Below are positions 12,290 to 24,016 of a DNA stretch of 64,000 nt, piece after piece. Source of the DNA: Elephas maximus indicus (Eukaryota > Chordata > Mammalia > Proboscidea > Elephantidae). The first letter of the stretch is position 1, and each line of letters opens with the position of its first letter. Both the position numbers and the translations under genes were made by a program. Below the pieces are notes generated by a model. The model ran no database searches, was not told the origin of the DNA, and was given only the letters and a program-made list of their open reading frames with translations. The stretch lies in NCBI RefSeq assembly GCF_024166365.1, contig NC_064820.1, positions 84,644,001 to 84,708,000 of the forward strand. The letters are read 5' to 3'.

Positions 12290-13045
12290 CCCCTGTACCT
12301 TTGCCAGGGCTCTCAAGGCCCTGTCTGATCTCGTCCCCACCTACCTTTCAGCTCATTGCACACCACTTTCTGCTGTGTTTTACATTCCAGACACACTGGC
12401 ATCTTTTTCAACTTCCAACAGGTTAAGCCTGTTCCTGCATCCAGGTCTTTGCACTTGATGTTTTCTCTTTTGGGGGGGCTTCTTTCTCAAATCCACTATT
12501 TAGGCTTCAGTACAAATGTCACTTTCTTGGAGTCTTTCCTCAGCCACCCTTTGGAATGGGCTTAGCTCTCTCCCATTACGTCTTTCACTGTCTTCATAGC
12601 ACTTGACACTATTTGAAATTTCTTCATAAAACCAAACCAAACCAAACTCATCATCGAGTCATAGCAACCCTATAGGACAGAGTAGAACTGCCCCATAGGG
12701 TTTCCAGGGCTGTAGTCTTCATGGAAGCAGACTGACACATCTTTCTCCTATGGAGTGGCTGGTGGGTTGAAACCACCACCGTTTCAGTTAGCAGCTGAGC
12801 GCTTAACCACTGCACCACTAAGGGCTCCTTAATTTCTTCATAGCATCTGTTTTATTTTCTTCATAGCACCTAACGCGATCTGAAATTTTGTATGTTGTTT
12901 ATTTATTGCCACAGCTAGAGTGTAATCTCCATGAGGGCAGGAACCTTGTTTCTATTCTCTGCTGCATCCCCAGCACCTAGAACACAATGTCTGGCAGAGT
13001 AAGTGCTTAAGAAATGGTTGTTGCATAAATGAATGGTTGGATCTC
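12290..13045 (+). mobile_element. L2 LINE 3' end interrupted by an AfroSINE
   Basis: Sense L2: a CACTGGCATCTTTTTCAAC block, GTCTTTGCACTTGATGTT, TACAAATGTCACTTTCTTGG, then TCTCCATGAGGGCAGGAACC and a GAATG-rich end. Split by an AfroSINE at 12629-12830. Upstream 12225-12290 resembles a short MIR fragment. Confidence 0.78.
12629..12830 (-). mobile_element. AfroSINE, long subtype, with exact target duplication
   Basis: Antisense copy with the central block and the tail. Exact 12-base target duplication AATTTCTTCATA at 12617-12628 and 12831-12842, inside the L2. Confidence 0.95.
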
Positions 13046-13501
13046 ACCATCGAAAACATTTCATCCTCAGGATCTCAAGGTTCCTTCTCTCTGATCAACA
13101 TCACTCATGTTATCATCCTCCTGTCAAATAACCTTGTTCTTAAATGCCAAAACAAGGGCATGGAATATGAAAAGCGGTCATTGAATTTGGGAAAACATAA
13201 GTCAGTGGAGAGAGATTAGTGATTTGTAGAAATGCAGACACCTTCAAGAGAGTTGATAATGTTAACCTATCAGTATCCGTTATAGATTGCATTCACTTTT
13301 GAACAAACCCCTTCAAATACAGGTTCTGGGACACTCTTCTGGGAGGAGAGGACACCAGAAAGAGGAAGGTGGGTGCTTAGAAGAGTGAGGGGCACCAAAA
13401 GCAAGCTGGTGCTACAGCCTGCTCACAGGAGTGAGTTAAGGATATCGCCTGTACCTAGGTCTGTGTCACCAAGGAAACTGCAGAAAATAGCTTTCTTCAA
13501 A

Positions 13502-13651
13502 CCCTGGTGGCGCAGTGGTTAAGAGCTTGGCCGCTAAGCAAAAGGTTGGCGGTTAGAATCCACCAGCTGCTTCTTGGAAACCCTGTGGGGCAGTTCTCCT
13601 CTGCCCTGTAGGGTCACATGAGTCGGAATCGACTCGACAGCAACAGGTTTT
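13502..13651 (+). mobile_element. AfroSINE flanked by an unusually long direct repeat
   Basis: Sense copy: head CCCTGGTGGCGCAGTGG to tail GACTCGACAGCAACAGG. The flanks at 13457-13501 and 13652-13698 are imperfect copies of one another over about 45 bases, longer than a normal target duplication. Confidence 0.9.
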
Positions 13652-13769
13652 AGGTCTTTTGTCACCCAGGAAAATGCAGAAAGCAACTTTCTCCAAATCC
13701 TGAGTGGATTTCTCAAGAAAGGAAATCACACTTAGTTGACCTGACTCCTTAGAGAATCCAGAACACAAA

Positions 13770-13797
13770 AGTAAATAAATATATATATATATATATA
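13770..13797. repeat. (TA)n microsatellite
   Basis: Run of alternating T and A. Confidence 0.85.
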
Positions 13798-13976
13798 TGT
13801 ATAAAAACAAACCCACACACACAAAGTTAGCAATGTTGGCAGGAACCCAAATTGCCTGATAACCAAATGTGTAATTAAATTTGCCTGATGGAATTAGGAC
13901 CCCTACTTCAAACCCTAATGGTTGGCAGGGAGATGTAGGGTAATGTAGCCTCTGTAACCTGAGCCTTATCATCTCA

Positions 13977-14182
13977 GCGAAGTCCCTAGGTGGTGCAAAC
14001 AGTTAAGCACTTGGCTACTAACCAAAAGATTAGAGGTTGGAACCTACCCAGAAGCACCTTGAAAGAAGGGCCTGATGATCTGCTTCTGAAAGGTCACAGC
14101 CATGAAGAGCAGTTCTACTCTGCACATATGGGGTTGCAATGAGTAGGAATCAGCAACTAGCTTGGGTTTTTTTTTTTTTTAA
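13977..14182 (+). mobile_element. AfroSINE, long subtype, diverged
   Basis: Sense copy with head TCCCTAGGTGGTGCAAACAG, a degraded central block and a poly-T-rich 3' end after CTTGGG. Confidence 0.85.
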
Positions 14183-14667
14183 ATCATGTAAATAACTTGC
14201 AAGAATCAGTGGCCTACTTTATTTTAGAGGAGAATGGTGAGAAATGGCAACACTTCTTAGATTTTTCTATTTCTCTCTGTTCCAGTTCACATTTGCTGCT
14301 CAATCTGCCAAAGTTTACACTTGTCAATCCCATAAATTCCCTTGGACTGAGTTTGCATGGCTTATCAGTTCAGAACCATGAATTCAGAAACTCAGGCTTT
14401 AGCAATAATGCTGCCACTAAACAGGTTTCAATTTGCCAGCAGAGCTTTATGTAAATTAGTCTCTCTAGATGAGGGGTGCTGCCTTGGGTTCTGTGTCAAT
14501 CAGGGTTCTGAGTTGCCATAGAAGCTGTGACTGATTTAAACAAAAAATGACGTTATATAAAGGATATTGGTAACTCATAGAGTCAGGAAGGGTGGAGACT
14601 TAGGCTTTCTTTCAGTAGCTGGTAACAACCCCTAAAATCATGGCTCGAAAGTGGTATTATGAACTAT

Positions 14668-15541
14668 TATATCTCAATGATACAAAGACAAATAACCCAA
14701 TTAAAAAATGGGCAAAGGATATGAATAGACAATTCTCCAAAGAAGATATGCAAATGCTAATAAGCACATGGAAAGATGCTCAGCATCATTAGCCATCAGG
14801 GATATGAAAATCAAAACCACAATGAGGCATGAGTTTACACCTATCAGGAAGGCTATGATAATTAAAAAAAAAGATAATAACAAGTGTTGGTGATGATGTG
14901 GGGAAATTAGAATGTTCATACACTGCTGGGGTGAATGTAAAATGGTGCAGTTGCTTTGGAAAACAGTCTGGCAGGTCCTCAAATGATTAAAGATCGAGTT
15001 ACAACATGACCCACCAATCCTACCCCTAGGTATATATCCAAGAGAAATGAAAACATATGTCCACACGAAAACTTGGATGTTCATAGCAGCATTATTATTA
15101 ATATTCAAAAAGTGGAAACAAACTAAATGTCCATCAATTGATGAATTGATAAACAAAATGTGGCATATCCATACAATGGGATTTAATTCAGCCATTAAAA
15201 GGAATAAAGTACTGATACATGCCGCAACGTGGGTGAACCTTGAAAACACTATACTAATTGAAAGATGACAGAAACAAAGGATTGAATATTGTATGATTCC
15301 ATTTATATGAAATGTCCAGAGTAGGGAAATCTGTAGAGATAGATAGTAGATTAGTGGTTGTCTAAGATTGGGGTAGGGGAGATAGCGGGCTGGATGGTTA
15401 AGTGGGGTTTTATTTTGGGTTGACAAAATTGTTCTAAAATTGATAGTGGTGATGGCTGCACATCTCTGTGAATATACTAAAAATCATTGAATTGTGCACA
15501 TTAAATGGATGAGTTATATGGCATGTGAATTACGTCTCAAT
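14668..15541 (+). mobile_element. Old L1 (L1M-type) 3' end, left part
   Basis: Sense L1. It encodes decayed ORF2 C-terminal matter (CCACCAATCCTACCCCTAGG, then TGTCCATCAATTGATGAATT), followed by the old-type 3' UTR ending GTGAATTACGTCTCAAT. The final 3' tail of the same L1 (ATCAATAAAGCTGTTTAAAA) lies at 19758-19795 because an RTE inserted between them. Confidence 0.82.
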
Positions 15542-15985
15542 GTTGTTGTTAGGTGCTGTCAGTCATAGTGACTCTATGTATAACAGAATGAAATGTTGCT
15601 CAGTTCTGTGCCGTTCTCACAACAATAGGTATGTTTAAGCCCATTGTTGTGGCCACTGTGCCAGTCCATCTCGTTTAAGGTCTTCCTCTTTTTTGCCGAT
15701 CCTCTACCAAGCATGATGTTCTTCTCCAGGAATTGGTCCCTCCTTATAACATGTCCAAAGTAAGTGAGATGAAGTCTTGCTATCCTTGTTTCTAAGGAGC
15801 ATTCTGGCTGTACTTCTCCCAAGACAGATTTGTTCGTTTTTCTGGCAGTCCATGGTGTATTCAGTGTTCTTCACTGACACCATAATTCAAATGCATCAAT
15901 TCTTTGGTCTTCATTTTTCACTGTCCAGCTTTTGTATGCATATGAGGCTACTAAAAATACCATAGCTTGAGTCAGGTATGCCTTA

Positions 15986-16536
15986 CTCTGAGTTCTCTAG
16001 AAATGCAAAACCAGTAAAGCATGTAAGTGTATATATAGATTTATATCAAGGAAATGGCTCATGTGATTGTAGAAGCTGGAATATCACAAGTCCGTGGGTC
16101 AAGATAGAGGCCTCTCCTGATCCATGTAGGGGCTGGTGAACCCAAGATTGGCAGGTCAGACAGCAGGACTCTTGCTCACAGGCTGCAAAGATTGATGAAT
16201 CGCAAGACTGGCAGGCAAGATGGCAGGTAAGGTGCTAGCTCAAGTCCCAAGAGCCGGAGGTCAGACAAACAGGAGCCAGCTGCCGGATCCAGTGCGAGCA
16301 AAAGCCCATAAGCCTTGTCAGCAAGTCCACTTATATTTGGTGCAGGCCACACCCCCAAGGAAACTCCCTTTCAACTGATTGGCTCCTCACAGCAGATCTC
16401 ATCATGGAGGTGATCACATTATATCAGATCTCATTATGGAAGTGATCACGTCATCATACAACTACGAAACTCTGTCATAACTGCCAAACCACTGAGAATC
16501 ATGGCCCAGCCAAGTTGACACACAGCCTTAAAAATC
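15986..16536. mobile_element. Unclassified interspersed repeat inside the RTE
   Basis: About 550 bases, with no similarity to L1, RTE or SINE that I can recognise, interrupting RTE sequence that resumes on the far side. It contains two close copies of a CAGATCTCATYATGGARGTG block (16395 and 16426). The flanks share a short GCCTTA, possibly a target duplication, which would suit an LTR, but no clear LTR signature is visible. Confidence 0.5.
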
Positions 16537-16562
16537 ACAGTCGTCAAAGTGACATCTTTGCT

Positions 16563-19079
16563 TTTTTTTTTATTAACTTTTATTGAGCTTCAAGTGAACT
16601 TTTACAAATCAAGTCAGACTGTCACATATAAGTTTATATACTCCTTACTCCGTCCTCCCACTTGCTCTCCCCCTAATGAGTCAGCCCTTCCAGTCTCTCC
16701 TTTCGTGCCAATTTTGCCTGCTTCCAACTCTCTCTATCCTCCCATCCCCCCTCCAGACAGGAGATGCCAACACAGTCTCAAGTGTCCACCTGATATAATT
16801 AGCTCACTCTTCATCAGCATCTCTCTCCTACCCACTGTCCAGTCCCTTTCATGTCTGCTGAGTTGTCTTCGGGAATGGTTCCTGTCCTGTGCTAACAGAA
16901 GGTTTGGGGACCATGACCACCGGGATTCCTCTAGTCTCAGTCAGACCATTAAGTATGGTCTTTTTATGAGAATTTGGGGTCTGCATCCCACTGATCTCCT
17001 GCTCCCTCAGGGGTTCTCTGTTGTGCTCCCTGTCAGGGCAGTCATCGATTGTGGCCGGGCACCAACTAGTTCTTCTGGTCTCAGGATGATGTAGGTCTCT
17101 GGTTCATGTGGCCCTTTCTGTCTCTTGGGCTCTTAGTTATCGTGTGACCTTGGTGTTCTTCATTCTCCTTTGCTCCAGGTGGGTTGAGACCAATTGATGC
17201 ATCTTAGATGGCCGCTTGTTAGCATTTAAGACCTCAGACGCCACATTTCAAAGTGGGATGCAGAATGTGTTCATAATAGAATTATTTTGCCAATTGACTT
17301 AGAAGTCCCCTTAAACCATGGTCCCCAAACCCCCGCCCTTGCTCCACTGACCTTTGAAGCATTCAGTTTATCCCGGAAACTTCTTTGCTTTTGGTCCAGT
17401 CCAGTTGAGCTGACCTTCCATGTATCAAGTATTGTCCTTCCGTTCACCTAAAGCAGTTCTTATCTACTAATTAATCAGTAAAAAACCCTCTCCCACCCTC
17501 CCTCCCTCCCCGCCTCGTAACCACAAAAGTATGTGTTCTTCTCAGTTTATACTATTTCTCAAGATCTTATAACAGTGGTCTTATAAAATATTTGTCCTTT
17601 TGCCTCTGACTCATTTCGCTCAGCATAATGCCTTCCAGGTTCCTCCATGTTATGAAATGTTTCACAGATTAGTCACTGTTCTTTATTGATGAGTAGTATT
17701 CCATTGTGTGAATATACCACAATTTATTTATCCATTCATCTGTTGATGGATACCTTGGTTGCTTCCAGCTTTTTACTATTTTAAACAGAGCTGCAATAAA
17801 CATGGGTGTGCATATATCTGTTTGTGTGAAGGCTCTTATTTCTCTAGGGTATATTCCGAGGAGTGGGATTTCTGTGTTGTATGGTAGTTCTATTTCTAAC
17901 TGTTTAAGATAATGCCAAATAGATTTCCAAAGTGATTGTACCATTTTACATTCCCACCAGCAGTGTGTAAGAGTTCCAATCTCTCCGCAGCCTCTCCAAC
18001 ATTTATTATTTTGTGTTTTTTGGATTAATGCCAGCCTTGCTAGAGTGAAATGGAATCTCATCGTAGTTTTAATTTTCATTTCTCTAATGGCTAATGATCG
18101 AGAGCATTTTCTCATGTATCTGTTAGCTGCCTAAATATCTTCTTTAGTGAAGTGCGTGTTCTTACCCTTTGCCCACTTTTTGATTGGGTTGTTTGTCTTT
18201 TTGTGGTTGAGTTTTGACAGAATCATATAGATTTTAGAGATCAGGCGCTGGTCGGAGATGTCATAGCTGAAAATTCTTTCCCAGTCTGTAGGTGGTCTTT
18301 TTACTCTTTTGGTGAAGTCTTTAGATGAGCATAGGTGTTTGATTTTTAGGAGCTCCCAGTTATCTGGTTTCTCTTCATCATTTTTGGTATGTTTTGTATT
18401 CTGTTTATGCCTTGTATTAGGGCTCCTAAGGTTGTCCCTATTTTTTCTTCTATGATCTTTATTGTTTTAGTCTTTATGTTTAGGTCTTTGATCCACTTGG
18501 AGTTAGTTTTTGTGCATGGTGTGAGGTATGGGTCCTGTTTCATTTTTTTGCAAATGGATATGCAGTTATGCCAGCACCATTTGTTAAAAAGACAATCTTT
18601 TCCTCAATTAACTGACCCTGGGCCTTTGTCAAATATCAGCTGCTCATATGTGGATGGATTTATATCTGGGTTCTCAATTCTGTTCCACTGGTCTATGTGT
18701 CTGTTGTTGTACCAGTACCAGGCTGTTTTGACTACTGTGGCTGTATAATAGCTTCTGAAATCAGGTAGAGTGAGGCCTCCCACTTTCTTCTTCTTTTTCA
18801 GTAATGCTTTGCTTATCCGAGGCTTCTTGCCCTTCCATATGAAGTTGGTGATTTGTTTCTCTATCACATTAAAAAATGACATTGGAATTTGGATCGGAAG
18901 TGCATTGTATGTATAGATGGCTTTTGGTAGAATAGACATTTTTACTATGTTAAGTCTTCCTATCCATGAGCAAGGTATGTTTTTCCACTTAAGCATGTCC
19001 TTTTTAATTTCTTGTAATAGAGCTTTGCAGTTTTCTTTGTATAGGTCTTTACATCCTTGGTAAGATTTATTCCTAAGTA
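16563..19079 (-). mobile_element. Antisense L1, 5' truncated
   Basis: The minus strand carries an L1 3' end: poly-A (seen as T-run at 16561), a 3' UTR to about 17668, then ORF2 C-terminal and RT-linker pieces ([53 protein letters not shown]) up to 19079. Several frames are broken. It lies inside the RTE. Confidence 0.9.
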
Positions 19080-19148
19080 TGCTTTTTAAGATTTTAAAGA
19101 GATCTTTTGCAGCATATTTGTCCAAGACAATATATCATTTGATTTCTT

Positions 19149-19474
19149 TTTTTTTTTGTAATTTATTTTTTGTTGTTGTTGAGAATATATCTAGCAGAAC
19201 ATACACCAACTGAACAGTTTCTATCTGTACAATTCAGTGACATTGATTATATTCTTTTAGTTGTACAAGCATTCTCACCCTCCTTTTCTGTGTTGTTTCT
19301 CCCCCATTAACATAAACTTCGACTCATTGCCCCTAAATTTCCTATCTAATCTTTCGAGTTGCTGTGGTCAATTTGATCTCATATTGATAGATCTTAGTAG
19401 AGCATAATGCTCAAGGCAGACATTCTTTACTAGTTAAGCTAAACTATTGTGTGGTTTTAAGAAGACCTCAGAGG
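19149..19474 (-). mobile_element. Short L1 3' end insertion with exact target duplication
   Basis: 326 bases, antisense, with a T-run at the left. It matches the end of the older L1 3' UTR type also seen at 62840-63100 (shared CAATGTCACTGAATTGTACA and AACAGCAACTCGAAAGATT). Exact 15-base target duplication ATCATTTGATTTCTT at 19134-19148 and 19475-19489. It inserted in the RTE. Confidence 0.9.
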
Positions 19475-19757
19475 ATCATTTGATTTCTTGACTGCTGCTT
19501 CCACGGGCACTGATTCTTGATCCGAATAAAATGAAATCCTTGACAACTTCAGTACTTTCTCCATTTATCATGATGTTGCTTATTGGTCCAGTTGTGAGGA
19601 TTTTTGTTTTCTTTATGTTGATCTTCATCAGTAAGTGCTTCAAGTCCTCTTCACTTTCAGCAAGCAAGGTTGTTTCTTCTGCATATTGCAGATTGTTAGT
19701 GAGTCTTTCTCTAATCCTGATGTCACATTCATCTTCTTCTAGTCCAGCTTCTCAGAT

Positions 19758-19795
19758 TACATATGTATCAATAAAGCTGTTTAAAAAATAAAGTG
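19758..19795 (+). mobile_element. Old L1M 3' tail, right part
   Basis: ATCAATAAAGCTGTTTAAAA completes the 3' end of the L1M at 14668-15541, displaced by the RTE. Confidence 0.7.
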
Positions 19796-22700
19796 ATCTA
19801 GTGAGGAATCATTAGTGTTGGGCACTAGATGTCATAATTTGCAGTGTTGCCGCCTATACCAGCAGCTCAATATTGCAGCAACTTAAACCTCTGTGACCAC
19901 CAGAGAGAGCCAAGAACTCTATTTTTTATTTTGTTTATCATAGCTCCAAGCCAGTCCAGAATGTGTGTGAAGGTCATCACTGGAAAATACTGTATCTAGC
20001 ATTGTCAGCTCTGCCTCCACCAGAATCTACAAGGTGGGGAATTCACCAAATAGGGAAAGAAGTCATACTGAATTGGCAAAAAAGATGCCAGATGTCTATT
20101 AGAGCAGCCGGGGACAATGGATTAGGCTTTCGTCAGCTTTTACTACTTCATCTCCAGAACATATAACACATGGTGCAGTAGATTATGCTCTTCACATGGA
20201 TATGCAACGCTTTATTTAAACGATGAAACAAATCAACTAGTTAACATTTCCATGTGAAGTTTAATTGAAAATACAACATAGAATGATAAACAAATACAAC
20301 TATATGAGATTGAAGTACTTTTTCACATTAAATATCAGCTGAATCTATCTCTGTTTATTCTAATATTGACTTTATATTTTATAGTAAAAACAGACACGTC
20401 TTTATTTAAGCCTCAGACATGACCTGTCTTAAGCACCCTAGTATCTCTGCTTTAAAGTTTCAAAGCTCTGTTGAAACTCCTTAACTATCTTCCTGCTATT
20501 ATCAGAGTTAATTACTTTCTAATCCTTTTAGTCTTTATGCCCAGGCTAATCCCCCTTTGGAGAATTGTGCTGCAACTCATAGGGTGTGCTACTATAGGAC
20601 TATATATGACCCTAGCCAAGGGAAGAAATGAGACTCAACTAGTGTCAGATTTCTTCCCTGGTAACTTGGAAATGAAGACACAGATTCTTTTTAGTTTTAG
20701 AAGAGAGCAGTTTGGGGAACAGGCCTCAACTTTTTGGAGATTTACCTAATTTTTAAAATTATAATACCTTGTGATAGGGTAAGGATTTTTATGCTTGAAA
20801 ATTGTAAAGCAACAGGTTTCTATTAGTCAAAAAAGATTCTAAATATATACCTGTAAATTGTCCAAGATGTGATAAAGAATAGCACTAGATAAAAACGCTA
20901 AGAATAATTTGGCACCTGAGATGGTGGTGTCCAGAAAAAAATGGTATGTAATGCTAAATAAGAGCTCTCTGTCAAGGTAGGGACTCCAGGGTATAGAAGG
21001 TGGGTGGGGAGAAGACCCCATCCATAGGGAAGGATAGGACCCTCACCATGGGTTTGAATTCAGGATCACACATTAATGAGTTTCTAAAACCTTAAAACAA
21101 GCCATTCAAAATGGAGCACTGTAAGGAATGCCTCTGGCTCAAAATTCTCTGAGGCATACCCTATTGTCCACCCATCAATCTAAGAGCCTGAAAGCTGTTT
21201 GAAATATGGATTTTGATACATGTTTCATGGGCATACATTTTCTTACAATGTGTTGGCAATAGTCTAGTGCCATGTTAGTGACCTCTCTCTGTCCCAGTGA
21301 TCTTTGTTGGGTGGTGCCTTCCATTTTGCTGCAAATATCACACACACACACACAAAGACTAAACGCACCACAGCTCCCTAACGATCATACAGGAAACCAT
21401 AAATATGCTTATAAGGCTTATTTAGCTGTATAAAAGCCAAAAGAGATTAAAATTTTTTGTCTTTCTGGTTGCACTGCCTCATAACTAAGCCTCTACCTTG
21501 GTGAATGTTCCACAAAGAGTGTTTCTTTCATTTTTCACTGTTACACAAGCCCCTGCTGGAGAGCAGCAAATACTTTTAGTGGGAAAAGTACCCTCCCAAG
21601 AAACCTGAGAGCCAGAAAATATTTGTGGGCAAATTCTGCCCCGCTGTCCTGAAAGAGTTTTAAGGTAAATCTCCTCCACTTAAACTAGCTGGAGGAAGTT
21701 TTTTTTCCTTACAATAAAGAGTGCCTTAATGCCTTTTAAACATTTCTAACAGCTCTTTTTTTCTCCACTTAATAGACCTTGGCTACACATGTGCTCTTCC
21801 TCAAGGCTAGCTGGAATAACCCTCTAAAAGTTAAGTCATGCTCACATTTCCAGTAATGAAAAATTTTTTTCTTTTTTACAATCAGGAATCTTTTGGACAT
21901 CCATAGCCCCAATATGAGGCCATTCATTAGTCCTTAATCAACACAACATACTACCAGAGAAGTTTTAAAAATCTGCTTCAGATTCTGAAGAAGCTAACCC
22001 TCTTTCCCACCCACACATCTCCGCACTATAAATATTTTCGACTCTACTGAACATAGAGTTACAGACTTGAATAGAGGTCTGTAACAACCGAACATCAACT
22101 TTAGCATATATCATCCAGGGGCTGATCATGAAAATGTCTCCATCAACCTCAGTTTGATCTAAGAGAAACAAAGCTTCAGATTTTCTTTGAATTTCTCCTG
22201 AAGTTGTTAAAGACTGAACACTAATAATTCTCCAGGATATACTGATGAGAGCTGCTTGACCTCTTTGAGCCTCAGACTCCGAAAAATGTGTAGGAGAGTA
22301 AATGAGATGAATGCACAAGTACCTGGTACAAAGTAGAGCATGAATGAGTATCAGTTTTCTCCTTCCATTTGGTATAATCTGTCATTACCCCCTGACTTCA
22401 GGAGTTTTGTGAGTACATACTGGCAGCGCCAGCAATGCTGTTTCTCAATCACTACTCCTCATCCTGCACGTTTAGTTGGAGTGCACTCCCATATGCATAA
22501 AAAAACTCTCCTTAACTTTTGTTTTCATTTTGATTTAAAACTAGAGTGAACTTCAACCTGAACTTTACCTGTCTCAGTAGTGTCTTTTATTTCCTTGGTT
22601 CAGGTTGTCAGAAAATGTTAAAGGTTTTTTTTAGTATTTGAATATACTTCAGGGTCACATTAAAACGTACTAGTCTTAAATCCCTTCTGCAATAATTGTC

Positions 22701-23135
22701 AGCTTTGAATCAGAAAGAACCAGGGATGATACCTGCAGCTGCTACAATGTATAGTTAGAATAGCTTTCTCAGGAACAGCTTTATGAATGGTCTTTCTATG
22801 AATTCAGGTTTCAGCATCCATCAGAGAAGTAACATTCTGACACTAGAAAGCATTTCATTTTACATTTCTGTTTTGTTTAGGGACTGTGAGTAATTTGTCT
22901 TTGAAATACATAGTACACACTCAGAGATGCTGACTGAATGAATAATGAATGAGTGATACAGGGAAGAATAATTAGAAAATGCGTCAATTTTTCTTAGCTG
23001 TACTTTCCAGAGGTAATTATTGTTCAAGAGGTGACTTCTGTATTAATTGTAGCATTATTAGTAAATTTAAGTGGGTTTGTAGGTCTTCAAAATCTTGACT
23101 TCATAGGATCAACATTGGAAAGGAAAGGAAAGAGA
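19796..23135. other. Repeat-poor intron 1 segment
   Basis: About 3.3 kb without any mobile element I recognise, which is unusual for this intron. It contains a short CA microsatellite near 21339-21353, near-MEF2 sequences (CTAAATATAT near 20839, CTATAAATAT at 22026-22035) and a CAGCTG E-box near 22737. No coding exon was recognised. Confidence 0.45.
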
Positions 23136-23139
23136 ACAA

Positions 23140-23385
23140 AATTATGAAACATTTATTATTTGTCAAGTATTATATGAGATATTTTACATATATCATTTCA
23201 TCACAGCAGCCTTATGAAGTAGATATTAGTCCCCTGTTTAACTGAGGTGACCTTCAAGTCCAGGAAAGGAAGGGGAAGTAATTTCACAAGCTCACGCAAC
23301 TATTATGTGGAGAAGCAGAGTTTAGAGCCCAGGTCTCTCTGATATGAAAATGCTAGTTTCACCATTACCCCATGCTGCCTCTATC
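23140..23385 (-). mobile_element. MIR SINE
   Basis: Antisense MIR: ATTATTTGTCAAGTATTATA, TCATTTCATCACAGCAGCCT, a degraded core, then CAGAGTTTAGAGCCCAGGTC. Confidence 0.75.
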
Positions 23386-23689
23386 ACATTGGCTCAGCAC
23401 TGTGGTATATTACTAAGATAATATGACATAGTTTCTGTCTCAGAAACTTACTGTCAAATAGAAGACACATGGTAAATGCTAATTATAATAATATAAAGTA
23501 GCATTAAATAAACACAGTAGTAGAACCATCAGAAAAGTACTCTGTAAGCAGAGAATTGTAATAAATCTCAAGAATTGTATTTCATGAAAGGTAGTCAGTT
23601 CCCTAACAGCCAACTCAGTCATACTTTGATTTTCTAAAAACAGCTATCAAGACAGGGCTTATGACATACCATGTGTTGATAAGGGGGTG

Positions 23690-24016
23690 GGTAAGAATAT
23701 AAGGTTCATTGTACACACTATTAATAGGAGTGTAAATTGATAAACCTTTCTGAAGAGAAAATTGGCAATATGTATTCAAAACCTTAAAAAATAACTTAGC
23801 TTTTCATACTCAAATTCTACATCCTAGGTGTTATCCTAAGAGAACAAAAATGTGCAGAAATGTTTTTCTATAAAGATGTTTGTCATAGTGTTTTTTAAAT
23901 AATAGCAGAAACTTAGCAACAATCTAGGTGTCCAACAACACGGTGTTGGGTAAATAGATTATGTTACATCTGTATGATAGAATACTATATTAACCATTAA
24001 ATATGATGTTCTCAAA
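23690..24016 (+). mobile_element. Old L1M fragment, left of the nested LINE block
   Basis: Sense, decayed L1 ORF2 end (GGAGTGTAAATTGATAAACC, GAACAAAAATGTGCAGAAA, then the CCAACAACACGGTGTTGGGT area). It appears to continue at 24703-24760, 38059-38176 and 38827-38945 around younger insertions. Confidence 0.65.

Larger units (their letters stand above)
15542..19757 (-). mobile_element. Antisense RTE LINE carrying three nested insertions
   Basis: RTE pieces in collinear order on the minus strand: 3' tail and end of the ORF (15542-15985), a short piece (16537-16562), RT pieces (19080-19148 and 19475-19757). They are separated by an unclassified repeat, an L1 and a short L1 3' end. The RTE sits within the 3' end of the L1M at 14668. 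5' truncated. Confidence 0.85.

Noticed and set aside
14701..15426. 241-codon minus-strand frame
   Set aside because: It is antisense to L1M ORF2 and 3' UTR sequence. The hydrophobic product is a by-product of A-rich L1 DNA.
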